A DNA stretch of 64,000 nt from positions 1 to 64,000 of the forward strand of contig NZ_JBPWOA010000037.1 in NCBI RefSeq assembly GCF_051781005.1, written 5' to 3'. A program made the position numbers and the translations under genes. Positions 52,931 through 60,799 of this stretch are shown here, piece by piece. The stretch comes from Anabaena sp051781005 (GTDB taxonomy: Bacteria; Cyanobacteriota; Cyanobacteriia; Cyanobacteriales; Nostocaceae). Under the pieces are notes generated by a model. The model was not told the DNA's origin. It worked only from the letters and a program-made list of their open reading frames with translations, and searched no databases. Each line of letters begins with the position of its first letter. Position 1 is the first letter of the stretch.

Positions 52931-53908
52931 TTATGAATTTAATCGAGTGAGCCAGTTTTTAAATCTTGCTTTGAATGATGAAACTAGCAATATCTGGGGA
53001 TATTGTGCAATTAATTTGAGTGTTTTAACCCAACGTATTAATTTTCCTTCGCTATTGCTGACAGATTTTTCAATCATATGTAAAAATTTGACTTGATATA
53101 ACCATTTTCCTTGAAGCATTAGCCGGTTTTTGAGAGAAATATTTACATTTTTATCCCAAAGAATAGGACGTACTAAATCTAGTAACTCATTAGCTACTTT
53201 TTGACTCTGATTAGACTTTTGATCAGCAGTAAATCGAAAACAAGATAATTCAGAATCAATTCCTTGAACTATACCTCCTTCTTGAATAATTCTGCACCAA
53301 TAGTCATAATCCATCACAAAGTAAAGTTCTTCTTTAAATAAACCAACTTTTTCTGTAACGCGTCTTGTCCAAAAAACTTCAGGCTGAACAAATTGACGTT
53401 TTTTCCACCATACATCCCACAAATTTAAAATCTCTTCTAGCTTTTGGATATTACCAAACTGTTCACCAATTTTTTCACCTTCCTCATTTACATAACAACA
53501 AATTCCATGCAGTAAGTCAGTGTCAGGAAATTGGCGAAAATGTTCAGCAACTTTAAATAGTGTTCCAGGTAGATAATAATCGTCGCTATTGAGATAAGCT
53601 ATTATATCACCGGTGGCTTTAGCAAGCCCTTTATTAATAGCATGAGTTTGCCCTTTATCAGGTTCACTTACCCAATAATATATCCAGGCTTCATATCGCT
53701 TGATAATCTCTACAGTATTATCTGTGCTACCACCGTCAATAATTATATATTCTAAATTGGGGTACCCTTGTAGTAATATTGAGTGGATAGTTTGTTCAAT
53801 AAAATGCCCTTGATTATAACTGGGTGTAATAATACTAATTCGAGGAAGCTGTGAACTATTATGAGACACTTCTAATAATGAAGTTTTTTCTTTTTCTACC
53901 CAATTCAT
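52931..53908 (-). CDS. GT2 family glycosyltransferase
   Basis: A 325-aa GT-A transferase of the common cyanobacterial WcaA-like type. It has RISIITPSYNQGHFIEQTIH, LEYIIIDGGSTDNTVEIIKR, SEPDKGQTHAINKGL and the metal-binding AYLNSDDYYLPG. Later FVMDYDYWCRI carries the acceptor motif. The ATG at 53908 is chosen because AGAGAGGAAA precedes it on the minus strand at 10-15 bp. The TTG at 53932 would add 8 residues and place that site inside the gene. Confidence 0.92.
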   Translation of the reverse strand: MNWVEKEKTSLLEVSHNSSQLPRISIITPSYNQGHFIEQTIHSILLQGYPNLEYIIIDGGSTDNTVEIIKRYEAWIYYWVSEPDKGQTHAINKGLAKATGDIIAYLNSDDYYLPGTLFKVAEHFRQFPDTDLLHGICCYVNEEGEKIGEQFGNIQKLEEILNLWDVWWKKRQFVQPEVFWTRRVTEKVGLFKEELYFVMDYDYWCRIIQEGGIVQGIDSELSCFRFTADQKSNQSQKVANELLDLVRPILWDKNVNISLKNRLMLQGKWLYQVKFLHMIEKSVSNSEGKLIRWVKTLKLIAQYPQILLVSSFKARFKNWLTRLNS

Positions 53909-54158
53909 TAATTTTATTTCCTCTCTAAACAAATTAATAAATAGTATGCTGATATGATGTTTGATTATTTATCATTTAAATTTTTTTATGAAAAATCAGG
54001 TTTAAAATCTTTGCAAACCTTATTCAGTAGTTATTTCATGTAAAGTCAGGGCATAATTCTTCATAAACCTTGCTTCTAGTCATTTAAAGGTGGTGAAATT
54101 TGGAACGAAGATTTGGTTATCTAAACCTTCAAAAAACCAAAATCTTATAGAAGGATTC

Positions 54159-54199
54159 AAAATTGTAGCAATGAAACAACGTAATATTGCTACAATTTT
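54159..54199. repeat. Perfect 14-bp-stem hairpin in the gap between FkbM and GT2 genes
   Basis: AAAATTGTAGCAAT (54159-54172) and ATTGCTACAATTTT (54186-54199) form a perfect stem around a 13-nt loop. It lies 160 bp past the stop of the FkbM-type gene (minus strand) and 250 bp before the GT2 start. It could end the upstream transcript. The rest of this 453-bp gap also holds a diverged ~50-bp direct duplication (about 53985-54085) and no convincing gene. Confidence 0.65.
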
Positions 54200-54361
54200 T
54201 AAAAGACTACTCTTGCCCCCGTATTTGTGCAAAAATCCAGAAACTATATTGATAGATATTATTGGCTTTCAGCCCTATATATTGCTTGCCCTGCAAAGGT
54301 TTTGTTATAATAATCAATCCTCAATCACCATAAAAACAACGCAAGAACAATATAATTTGAA

Positions 54362-55171
54362 TTATTCATCAGGAACTAGTAAGAAACTTTCACTTTTCAA
54401 CATATGCAGTTTCAAACTTGTGGGATTTGTAATTGGGATAAAATCACTAGTAGTAAATACTTGATAACCTATTTCGTGAGCAAAATCAAGTAAATTTTCG
54501 CTTTCATAACCATAAGCTTGCAAATTTTTTAGCGTCCATTCTAATAAAATATAGGGTTTGTTATTTTGAAGACACTTAGTAGAACCTTTTAGAGTTTGTA
54601 ATTCAGCGCCTTCAACATCAATTTTGATAATGGATACCAAAGGAGAACCTATAGCTTCCCACTCACTATCTAAGGTTGTAACAGGAACAGTAATTTTTTT
54701 AGTAGGACCTGCTCTTTTTGTATCTTGGAAACCATCAAATGCACCTAATTCAGGTGATGCAATAGCAAAATCTAGCTGGCCAATAAAATCTCCAGCTGCT
54801 TTGCCTATAACTTGCCATCTATCTTGAAATTTACTATTTTCTCTTGTCAGAGTTAGAGAAGGGAGAGTATTTGGAGAAGGTTCCCACGACAAGACTTTTG
54901 CTGTTCGACACCGATTAAGGATAGGGATAGCCATTAACCCTATATTAGCTCCTACATCAAAGTAGAAAGTATTGGGTTTAATTAATTTAAGAAGTAATTC
55001 TGTATTTTTAATTTCATATATGCCTTGTTGACAGGCAAGTTCAAAGATTTTTGATCCTTGAGGGAAAAAAACTTTCGTTCCAAAGTAAGGAAATGAACCT
55101 GCAAAACCAGGACAACTTCCATATAACCATTTTTTGATTTTTTTCCGTAAAATTTTATAGTAATCTTTCAT
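54362..55171 (-). CDS. FkbM family SAM-dependent methyltransferase
   Basis: A 269-aa methyltransferase of the FkbM class, members of which O-methylate sugars and other acceptors. It has the SAM-binding TFYFDVGANIGLMAIPIL, KVLSWEPSPNTLPSLTLT, the KIDVEGAELQTLKGS signature and ILLEWTLKNLQAYGYESENL. It starts 7 bp after the stop of the ABC-ATPase gene, so they are co-transcribed. Gene order suggests O-methylation of the exported glycan, possibly as a capping signal recognised by the exporter (inference from Wzm/Wzt systems). Confidence 0.88.
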   Translation of the reverse strand: MKDYYKILRKKIKKWLYGSCPGFAGSFPYFGTKVFFPQGSKIFELACQQGIYEIKNTELLLKLIKPNTFYFDVGANIGLMAIPILNRCRTAKVLSWEPSPNTLPSLTLTRENSKFQDRWQVIGKAAGDFIGQLDFAIASPELGAFDGFQDTKRAGPTKKITVPVTTLDSEWEAIGSPLVSIIKIDVEGAELQTLKGSTKCLQNNKPYILLEWTLKNLQAYGYESENLLDFAHEIGYQVFTTSDFIPITNPTSLKLHMLKSESFLLVPDE

Positions 55172-55178
55172 TGTTAAC

Positions 55179-56474
55179 CTAACTTACTAATTCAATGCTA
55201 TTCCAATTAAAAACTGGAGCAATGATTCCTTTACGGCTATTGCCATTAATAGAATTCCATAAAGGAGATACTCCGTGATCAAGAACTACTTCAAATTGTG
55301 CTACTGGTTCAGTTGAATTGACTATCCAGTAGAGATTATGCATTCCTATCCTTGGGTATATGTAGTATGTACCTCCATTTAGTAAACCAGATGGAATAGT
55401 ACATCTCCAATGATTCAATCCTAATTTAATTCTTGGTACTATATGTGGTGAAACGTCAGTTTGATAACTTCTAAAAACTGTTATTCCTTCTTGAGTTAGT
55501 AAATCAAATCCAATACATAGTGCTGGATGATTTGTTTTGGTGATGAATTTTATGTCTATATAAAGATTATCGTGGCTAGAATAAATGCCCTTGGCATCAG
55601 CGTTATCACTACAAACTAGAATAGCTAATAGTTGAATTTCGCTATTTCCAAGAGCATTTTCTTCATTCCATTCGGCTGAACTACTAATTTTACTGGTGGC
55701 ACTAAGATAGTGTGCAACCATAGCATTAGAATTGCCTATACCTATAAATTTACCTTCTTTAAGGTAAATTCCTGTAGTACAAAGAGACTGAAGAGCTTGC
55801 ATATTGTGACTTACAAACAATACTGTTCTTCCCTCCTTTTCAGCTACATCCTCCATTTTGCCTAAACATTTCTTCTGAAACTGAGCATCGCCTACGGCTA
55901 ACACTTCATCTACAATTAAAATCTCTGGTTCTAAATGTGCCGCCACAGCAAAGGCCAATCTAACATACATTCCTGAAGAATAACGCTTTACTGGTGTATC
56001 TAGAAACTTTTCCACCTCAGCAAACGCTACAATCTCATCAAACTTGCGTTTGATTTCGGACTTACTCATTCCCAAAATTGCACCATTCAGAAATATATTT
56101 TCTCTCCCAGTTAATTCACCATGAAAACCAGTCCCAACCTCCAATAAACTAGCAACTCTTCCTTTAATGTTAATGCGTCCCTTGGTTGGTTCTGTAATTC
56201 TACTTAAAACCTTCAATAGGGTTGATTTTCCCGCACCATTACGCCCAATAATCCCAACTCTATCCCCCTGCTTAATTTCAAAAGATATATCTTTCAAAGC
56301 CCAAAATTCTTCAAAGGCAGGATTTTCAGTTTTAGCGTTGGTATTGATTAAACTACCAAGAGATTTAATGTGATTAGTTATTACATCTCGTAGCGCAGTA
56401 TACTGTTCCTGTTTTTGGTGTCCAATAATATATTTCTTACTGAGGTTTTCAATGCGAATAACTGTGTCTGACAT
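55179..56474 (-). CDS. Wzt-like polysaccharide ABC exporter ATPase with C-terminal glycan-binding domain
   Basis: A 431-aa ATPase of an O-antigen/teichoic-acid-type exporter. The nucleotide-binding domain has Walker A GRNGAGKS (77-84), LGV-like LLEVGTGFHGELTGREN, signature YSSGM (165-169), Walker B ILIVDE (185-190) and H-loop His223. A C-terminal beta-rich domain (~265-431) with IDIKFITKTNHPALCIGFDL and LNGGTYYIYPRIG resembles the Wzt-C carbohydrate-binding module that recognises modified chain ends in O9a-type systems. The ATG at 56474 begins MSDTVIRIENLSKKY as in the family; a start at 56501 would fall in the palindrome. Confidence 0.92.
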   Translation of the reverse strand: MSDTVIRIENLSKKYIIGHQKQEQYTALRDVITNHIKSLGSLINTNAKTENPAFEEFWALKDISFEIKQGDRVGIIGRNGAGKSTLLKVLSRITEPTKGRINIKGRVASLLEVGTGFHGELTGRENIFLNGAILGMSKSEIKRKFDEIVAFAEVEKFLDTPVKRYSSGMYVRLAFAVAAHLEPEILIVDEVLAVGDAQFQKKCLGKMEDVAEKEGRTVLFVSHNMQALQSLCTTGIYLKEGKFIGIGNSNAMVAHYLSATSKISSSAEWNEENALGNSEIQLLAILVCSDNADAKGIYSSHDNLYIDIKFITKTNHPALCIGFDLLTQEGITVFRSYQTDVSPHIVPRIKLGLNHWRCTIPSGLLNGGTYYIYPRIGMHNLYWIVNSTEPVAQFEVVLDHGVSPLWNSINGNSRKGIIAPVFNWNSIELVS

Positions 56475-56500
56475 AGGTACAAATTTTGTGGAGATAAACA

Positions 56501-56520
56501 TTAACTTTGATCAAAGTTAA
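56501..56520. promoter_or_regulatory. Perfect 20-bp palindrome upstream of the Wzt-like gene
   Basis: TTAACTTTGA and its exact complement TCAAAGTTAA abut with no spacer, giving a 20-bp perfect dyad centred on GATC. It lies 27 bp upstream of the chosen wzt-like ATG and 39 bp past the cysC stop, between two genes that would otherwise form one operon. Such a dyad suits a dimeric regulator; a transcript hairpin would have no loop and so be poor. Confidence 0.5.
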
Positions 56521-56558
56521 TGATTCTCATATTATTACAAATAATTTAAATGAGAGAA

Positions 56559-57113
56559 TTATAAACAAGCAGAAGAAGCAGAGATATTACTACATAAGAT
56601 GTCGAATTTCTCAATTACTTTGGCCACGCTTTGTCCAATGTCTTCTTGTTCTGTCAAACACTCAACTTCTGGGTTTAAAGGTGGTTCATAGGGGTCATCA
56701 ATACCTGTAAAAAACTTTATTTCCCCTTGACGCGCTCGTTTATACAAACCTTTAACGTCACGATCTTCACAAATTTTCAAGGCTGCATTGACATAAACTT
56801 CAATAAAATTATTGCCAATTTTCTGGCGTACCTCTTGCCGCACATCGCGATATGGTGAAATAGCAGAAATCAATACTACCACACCATTTCTAGTTAATAA
56901 ATCAGCAACAAAACCAATTCGTCTAATATTTTCATCTCGATCTGCTCTGCTAAATCCTAAATCTTTGGTGAGATTTTGTCGAACTATATCACCATCTAAA
57001 ACTTCGACTTTAATTCCACGACTTCTTAATTGTTTTGCTACTTCACTACTAATAGTGGTTTTGCCAGCACCACTCAATCCTGTAAACCAAATTGTTGCTC
57101 CAATATCTTTCAT
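56559..57113 (-). CDS. cysC: Adenylyl-sulfate kinase (APS kinase)
   Basis: A 184-aa enzyme that phosphorylates adenosine 5'-phosphosulfate to PAPS, the sulfate donor for sulfotransferases. All motifs are present: Walker A GLSGAGKTT (12-20), EVLDGDIVR (37-45), LGFSRADRDENIRRIGFVA (52-70), the phospho-Ser site in ISAISPYRDVR (82-92) and FTGIDDPYEPP (135-145). Length is normal and there is no fused ATP-sulfurylase domain. It lies between the two ABC exporter genes, in a locus with three sulfotransferases and no other assimilatory-sulfate genes. This points to a dedicated PAPS supply rather than cysteine biosynthesis. Confidence 0.95.
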   Translation of the reverse strand: MKDIGATIWFTGLSGAGKTTISSEVAKQLRSRGIKVEVLDGDIVRQNLTKDLGFSRADRDENIRRIGFVADLLTRNGVVVLISAISPYRDVRQEVRQKIGNNFIEVYVNAALKICEDRDVKGLYKRARQGEIKFFTGIDDPYEPPLNPEVECLTEQEDIGQSVAKVIEKFDILCSNISASSACL

Positions 57114-57324
57114 TTTTAACTCCTTGGTATCATTCGTATATCGAAGTTTATATTTGCAGCTTTTCTGCGGGTTTAACTTCTATTATTAGTTAGTTTTGGA
57201 TGCAGAAATGTTGAATAGCTTAACAAAACTTTATATGGCGACATATAAGCATGATTTTTATCATGTTGTAGTTTTTACTGAGTCCCAATAATATGATTAA
57301 TATTATTTTTGAAAGTAAATGTAT

Positions 57325-58161
57325 CTAAATCACGTCGGCAAATCTCCTTTCCATCTTGCGAAAATACCAAATCCCACTAAACAATAGTGAAAATACGAGG
57401 AGCAAAGACAGAATAAAACCTGGTAAGTATAAATTTGATTCACCACCTAAAATTGCCCAACGAAAACCATCAATTACTCCTACCATTGGGTTTAATGAGT
57501 ATATAAACCGCCACTGTTCAGGAACAAGGCTGCTACTGAATCCTACTGGTGATATGTACAAACCAAACTGCACAATAAAAGGTACTATATAACGGAAATC
57601 CCGATATTGAACATTTAATGAGGCAAACCATAATCCTGCTCCCATTGAAGCAGCAAAGGCAATACTAATGAATAAGGGTAGGGTCAAAATTCTCCAACTG
57701 GGTACGAAGTTGTACCATGCCATTAATGCTAATAAAATCATTCCCGAAATCATGAAGTCTACAAAGCTCACTACTACAGCACTTGTAGGTACTACTAATC
57801 TGGGAAAATAGACTTTGGAAATTAGGTTAGAATTGGTAGTCAGACTGGTGCTGCATTCTGAGAGTGAATTGGCGAAAAACTGCCAAGGTAACATTGCAGA
57901 AAAAACAAGGATGGGATAAGGCACACCCTGAGATGGCAATTTTGCTAATCGCCCAAACACGACTGTAAACACCACCATTGTTAAAAAAGGACGAATTAAA
58001 GCCCAAGCAATACCAATGCTTGTTTGCTTGTACCGAACTAAAATATCTCGCCATGCCAGGAAATAAAATAATTCCCGATAGAGCCAGAGGTCTTTCCAGT
58101 ATTGTCCTTCGCTTCTTCCGGCTTCAATTATTAATTCTGGCTGAGAAGTGGTGTCTTTCAT
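57325..58161 (-). CDS. Wzm-like polysaccharide ABC exporter permease
   Basis: A 278-aa ABC-2 type permease with six TM helices. An N-terminal amphipathic stretch, YWKDLWLYRELFYFLAWRDI then LVRYKQTSIGIAWALIRP, is the standard start of Wzm/TagG/RfbA permeases. VYFPRLVVPTSAVVVSFVDF carries the coupling loop, and NVQYRDFRYIVPFIVQFGLY leads into the SPVGF and LNPMVGVIDGFRWAI signatures. It partners the Wzt-like ATPase encoded two genes downstream. Together they would move a lipid-linked glycan across the inner membrane. Confidence 0.93.
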   Translation of the reverse strand: MKDTTSQPELIIEAGRSEGQYWKDLWLYRELFYFLAWRDILVRYKQTSIGIAWALIRPFLTMVVFTVVFGRLAKLPSQGVPYPILVFSAMLPWQFFANSLSECSTSLTTNSNLISKVYFPRLVVPTSAVVVSFVDFMISGMILLALMAWYNFVPSWRILTLPLFISIAFAASMGAGLWFASLNVQYRDFRYIVPFIVQFGLYISPVGFSSSLVPEQWRFIYSLNPMVGVIDGFRWAILGGESNLYLPGFILSLLLVFSLLFSGIWYFRKMERRFADVI

Positions 58162-58215
58162 ATCATAAATTTATTTACGCATATCTCAATCTACAGGTGC
58201 AAATGCAAACAGTTT

Positions 58216-58641
58216 TTAGCTGATCACCCAAAAATCTTTTATATTGTTGCCACCAACGATGTGGGAATTCCTGAATGTAAATTCTCCTACTGAAGGATTT
58301 CTATGGGGATTAATTACTCCTGTTGCTTGTTGCCAAAGTTCTGCTGGTGCTAATGACAAGTGATATACAGATTCACATTTATGGACGTGATACCATTTGG
58401 TATCCTGGCAATGCTCACACCAAAATGCTTCTAACCACTCCCCTTCTAGAGAAACTGTGGTTTTGGCAGCTACTAACATTAGAGCCTCTTTTCGTCTCAT
58501 TCCTCTCTGCTGTAGTTGTCCTGCGTGTTCAGCAAACAGTCCGTATTTTTGACTGACGCTATCCATGTAAGAGCCATGTAATGGACAATAGATAGCTCGA
58601 CGTTTAGAACGATTCCGATTTCGGTCACACCTTCTCTGCAC
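58216..58641 (-). CDS. Conserved cyanobacterial protein with putative zinc ligands
   Basis: A 141-aa protein of unknown function. The N-terminus is very basic (QRRCDRNRNRSKRRA). It then has AIYCPLHGSYMDSVSQKYGL with C19-x2-H22, and later FWCEHCQDTKWYHVHKCESV with C75xxC78, His85/87 and Cys89, a likely zinc site. I recall close relatives in other cyanobacteria but no named family. The GTG start at 58641 is supported by a perfect AGGAGG at 58647-58652. It lies 55 bp upstream of the permease gene, so it may be co-expressed with the exporter. A nucleic-acid-binding role would fit the basic tail and zinc ligands, but this is speculation. Confidence 0.8.
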   Translation of the reverse strand: MQRRCDRNRNRSKRRAIYCPLHGSYMDSVSQKYGLFAEHAGQLQQRGMRRKEALMLVAAKTTVSLEGEWLEAFWCEHCQDTKWYHVHKCESVYHLSLAPAELWQQATGVINPHRNPSVGEFTFRNSHIVGGNNIKDFWVIS

Positions 58642-58832
58642 TTCGGCCTCCTATATCAATTTTATACAAATAGATCACAAGAAGGTTGCGTTGGCAGGAC
58701 TGAGATCAAAAAGACCATCAAAGCCCAACTCCTAATTTTAAAGTTTAGTTATTCGGTTTTTGAATCTAAGTTTTGTAAACCCGTTGGATATGTTGGCAGA
58801 TTTGTGATCATTGGTATAGTGCAACCAAGATA

Positions 58833-60260
58833 CTACAAATGGGACTTTTTCAGAACTCTAAGATATTGTTCAGCTATGATTTGCGGCGTAAAATTTGACT
58901 GTAAATACTGGCGAGAGGCTTTGCCCATAAGTTCTGCTAATTTGCGATCGCTATTTAGCAGGCGAATAAATTCAGCTAAAGCAGTACTATCTCCATTTTC
59001 CACACTCACCCCACACTTGCCATCAGCAATTAGCTGTCGTAAATAAGAATACTTTGAACAAATCACTGCTACTGGTCGTCCGGTGGCTAAAGCTGGGTAA
59101 AGCTTACTAGGAGCCACAAGACTTTCCATACCAGCTTCTACACTCACTAGAGATAGATCACAAGCTGTCAAGGAGTAAGGAAGTACTTGCTTATCTTGGT
59201 AAGGGAGAAATAGAAAATTTGTTAATCCTAGTTTATTCACCGCCTCAATAAAACGCTCTCTTTTTGCTCCACTACCAATGCAAACAAATTGAATAGGTTC
59301 GTCTTGTAGTTGTTTGGCAGTTTCTAAAATAGTTTCTATATCATGGCACCTGCCCATATTACCAGAATAGAGGACGGTGAATTTATTAACTAAGTTATGT
59401 TTTTTAGCAAACCAATTATTTTCTTTGTTAATTGGCACAATCAAGTTAGGGTCTCCCCAACTATGAATTACTGATACCTTATCGGCTATCTCTGGACAGA
59501 TGGCGATGATTCTCTTTTTCATATCAGGACTAAGTACAACTAGTCCTTGAGACCTCCGCCAAATCATTTTGTTCAGTTCTCTCCACAACCCTGCCAGCCA
59601 ATGATTTTTGGAGACTACTCCTAGTGCGATCGCAATATCTGGATAAAGGTCATAGATTAAGCAAACGTAAGAAACTCGAAAACACAGATGCGCTAGATAT
59701 GCTGCTATGGGCAAAAAGGGAGGAGCAGAAGTTACCAAAAATACATTATGCTGACGGAAATTTCTGATAATATGTAGAAAAGCACGCAATGTAAATAGGA
59801 CACCATTTACGGCTTTGCCTCGAATCCGCCCTGACCAAGCTTGTGTTGAACGCGATCGCTGAATACGAATACCACCTAATTGTTCAACAGCAGGTGCATT
59901 AGCTGTTGAAAATGCATATGCTGGCTGTCCTGTAAATACCTCAATATTTACTCCTTGTTTCTCCAAGTGTTTTACCAGTTCTTCAATCAACTGTCCTGTA
60001 GCAGCATAATCAGGTGGGAAAAATTCTGTGAGTATAGATACTTTTAATAAGTTCTCATACAAATTATCATCCGCTTGAAAAGTATCTGCTAAGTCTAGGG
60101 AAGATAGTGCTGGTGTGGTAAAATTTGTATTTTTATAAAATGGCTTACTCTCCGTACTTGATTGATTCGATATATTCAGTACGTCTGTATTTTTTGTAAA
60201 ATCCTGATTCTGAAATGTTGTTGGATTAGAAGTGGTTGACTTTTTCGGCCAGAATGCCAT
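58833..60260 (-). CDS. GT4 family glycosyltransferase (WbuB-like) with N-terminal extension
   Basis: A 475-aa GT-B transferase. The first ~70 residues are polar and low-complexity (SNPTTFQNQDFTKNTDVLNI). The enzyme proper starts LLKVSILTEFFPPDYAATGQ with LIEELVKHLEKQGVNIEVFT, typical of WbuB/colanic-type transferases for GlcNAc/FucNAc-like residues. Later motifs are FTVLYSGNMGRCHDIETILE and VSVEAGMESLVAPSKLYPAL. The ATG at 60260 is preferred over the GTG at 60308 because ACAGGGA precedes it. It may add the second sugar after the WecA-like step (inference from family). Confidence 0.9.
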   Translation of the reverse strand: MAFWPKKSTTSNPTTFQNQDFTKNTDVLNISNQSSTESKPFYKNTNFTTPALSSLDLADTFQADDNLYENLLKVSILTEFFPPDYAATGQLIEELVKHLEKQGVNIEVFTGQPAYAFSTANAPAVEQLGGIRIQRSRSTQAWSGRIRGKAVNGVLFTLRAFLHIIRNFRQHNVFLVTSAPPFLPIAAYLAHLCFRVSYVCLIYDLYPDIAIALGVVSKNHWLAGLWRELNKMIWRRSQGLVVLSPDMKKRIIAICPEIADKVSVIHSWGDPNLIVPINKENNWFAKKHNLVNKFTVLYSGNMGRCHDIETILETAKQLQDEPIQFVCIGSGAKRERFIEAVNKLGLTNFLFLPYQDKQVLPYSLTACDLSLVSVEAGMESLVAPSKLYPALATGRPVAVICSKYSYLRQLIADGKCGVSVENGDSTALAEFIRLLNSDRKLAELMGKASRQYLQSNFTPQIIAEQYLRVLKKSHL

Positions 60261-60799
60261 GAGTATAGTTCCCTGTAGAAAAATTTGCGGCTTACAGGCA
60301 AGATCCACAGCGATTATCCGGTAAATATTTTTTCTTAATCGCTAATTGTTCTTGATCGAGTTGGTAGTAAGTTTTATCAAATGATAATACTTTACAAGAC
60401 AACAGAGTTAATACCAGTTCCGGAAAAAAAATTGGCTATTAAAAAACTAAGCAGAATCACTGTCTTAAAATTAAAGCGCAAATTTTTAAACCCACTGGAG
60501 TAGGATAGCGTAAAAGTGGTTCTTTGGTGCATTTATTTTAGTAGGCAAGATAAAAAACATGGTCAAAAAATATCTTGTGTAATCGAAATAACATAGCAAA
60601 CAACTTCATTAAATTTTCATAAATTTGTTATCCATATATAACAGAACTAATACTGTTTGAGAAAGTTCCCGTGTGATTTTTGTAGAGTATCGGATGTTAA
60701 TGCGAAATAAACCGTAATTTTCCTGCTACTTGTCAGTACAAATAGATAAAGTAACCCTTTAAACAAATAGCATTGCCATAAATCACAATTAATTCAAAA
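60261..60799. other. 539-bp intergenic region, no gene seen
   Basis: AT-rich DNA between the stop of cinA and the start of the WbuB-like gene, both on the minus strand. I find no coding ORF, tRNA, strong hairpin or long repeat. Its length suggests an independent promoter for the glycosyltransferase-exporter segment. Confidence 0.4.

Noticed and set aside
54090..54464. A 124-codon + strand open frame
   Set aside because: It covers the 14-bp-stem hairpin and runs into the FkbM gene on the other strand. The composition is not protein-like and there is no family resemblance.
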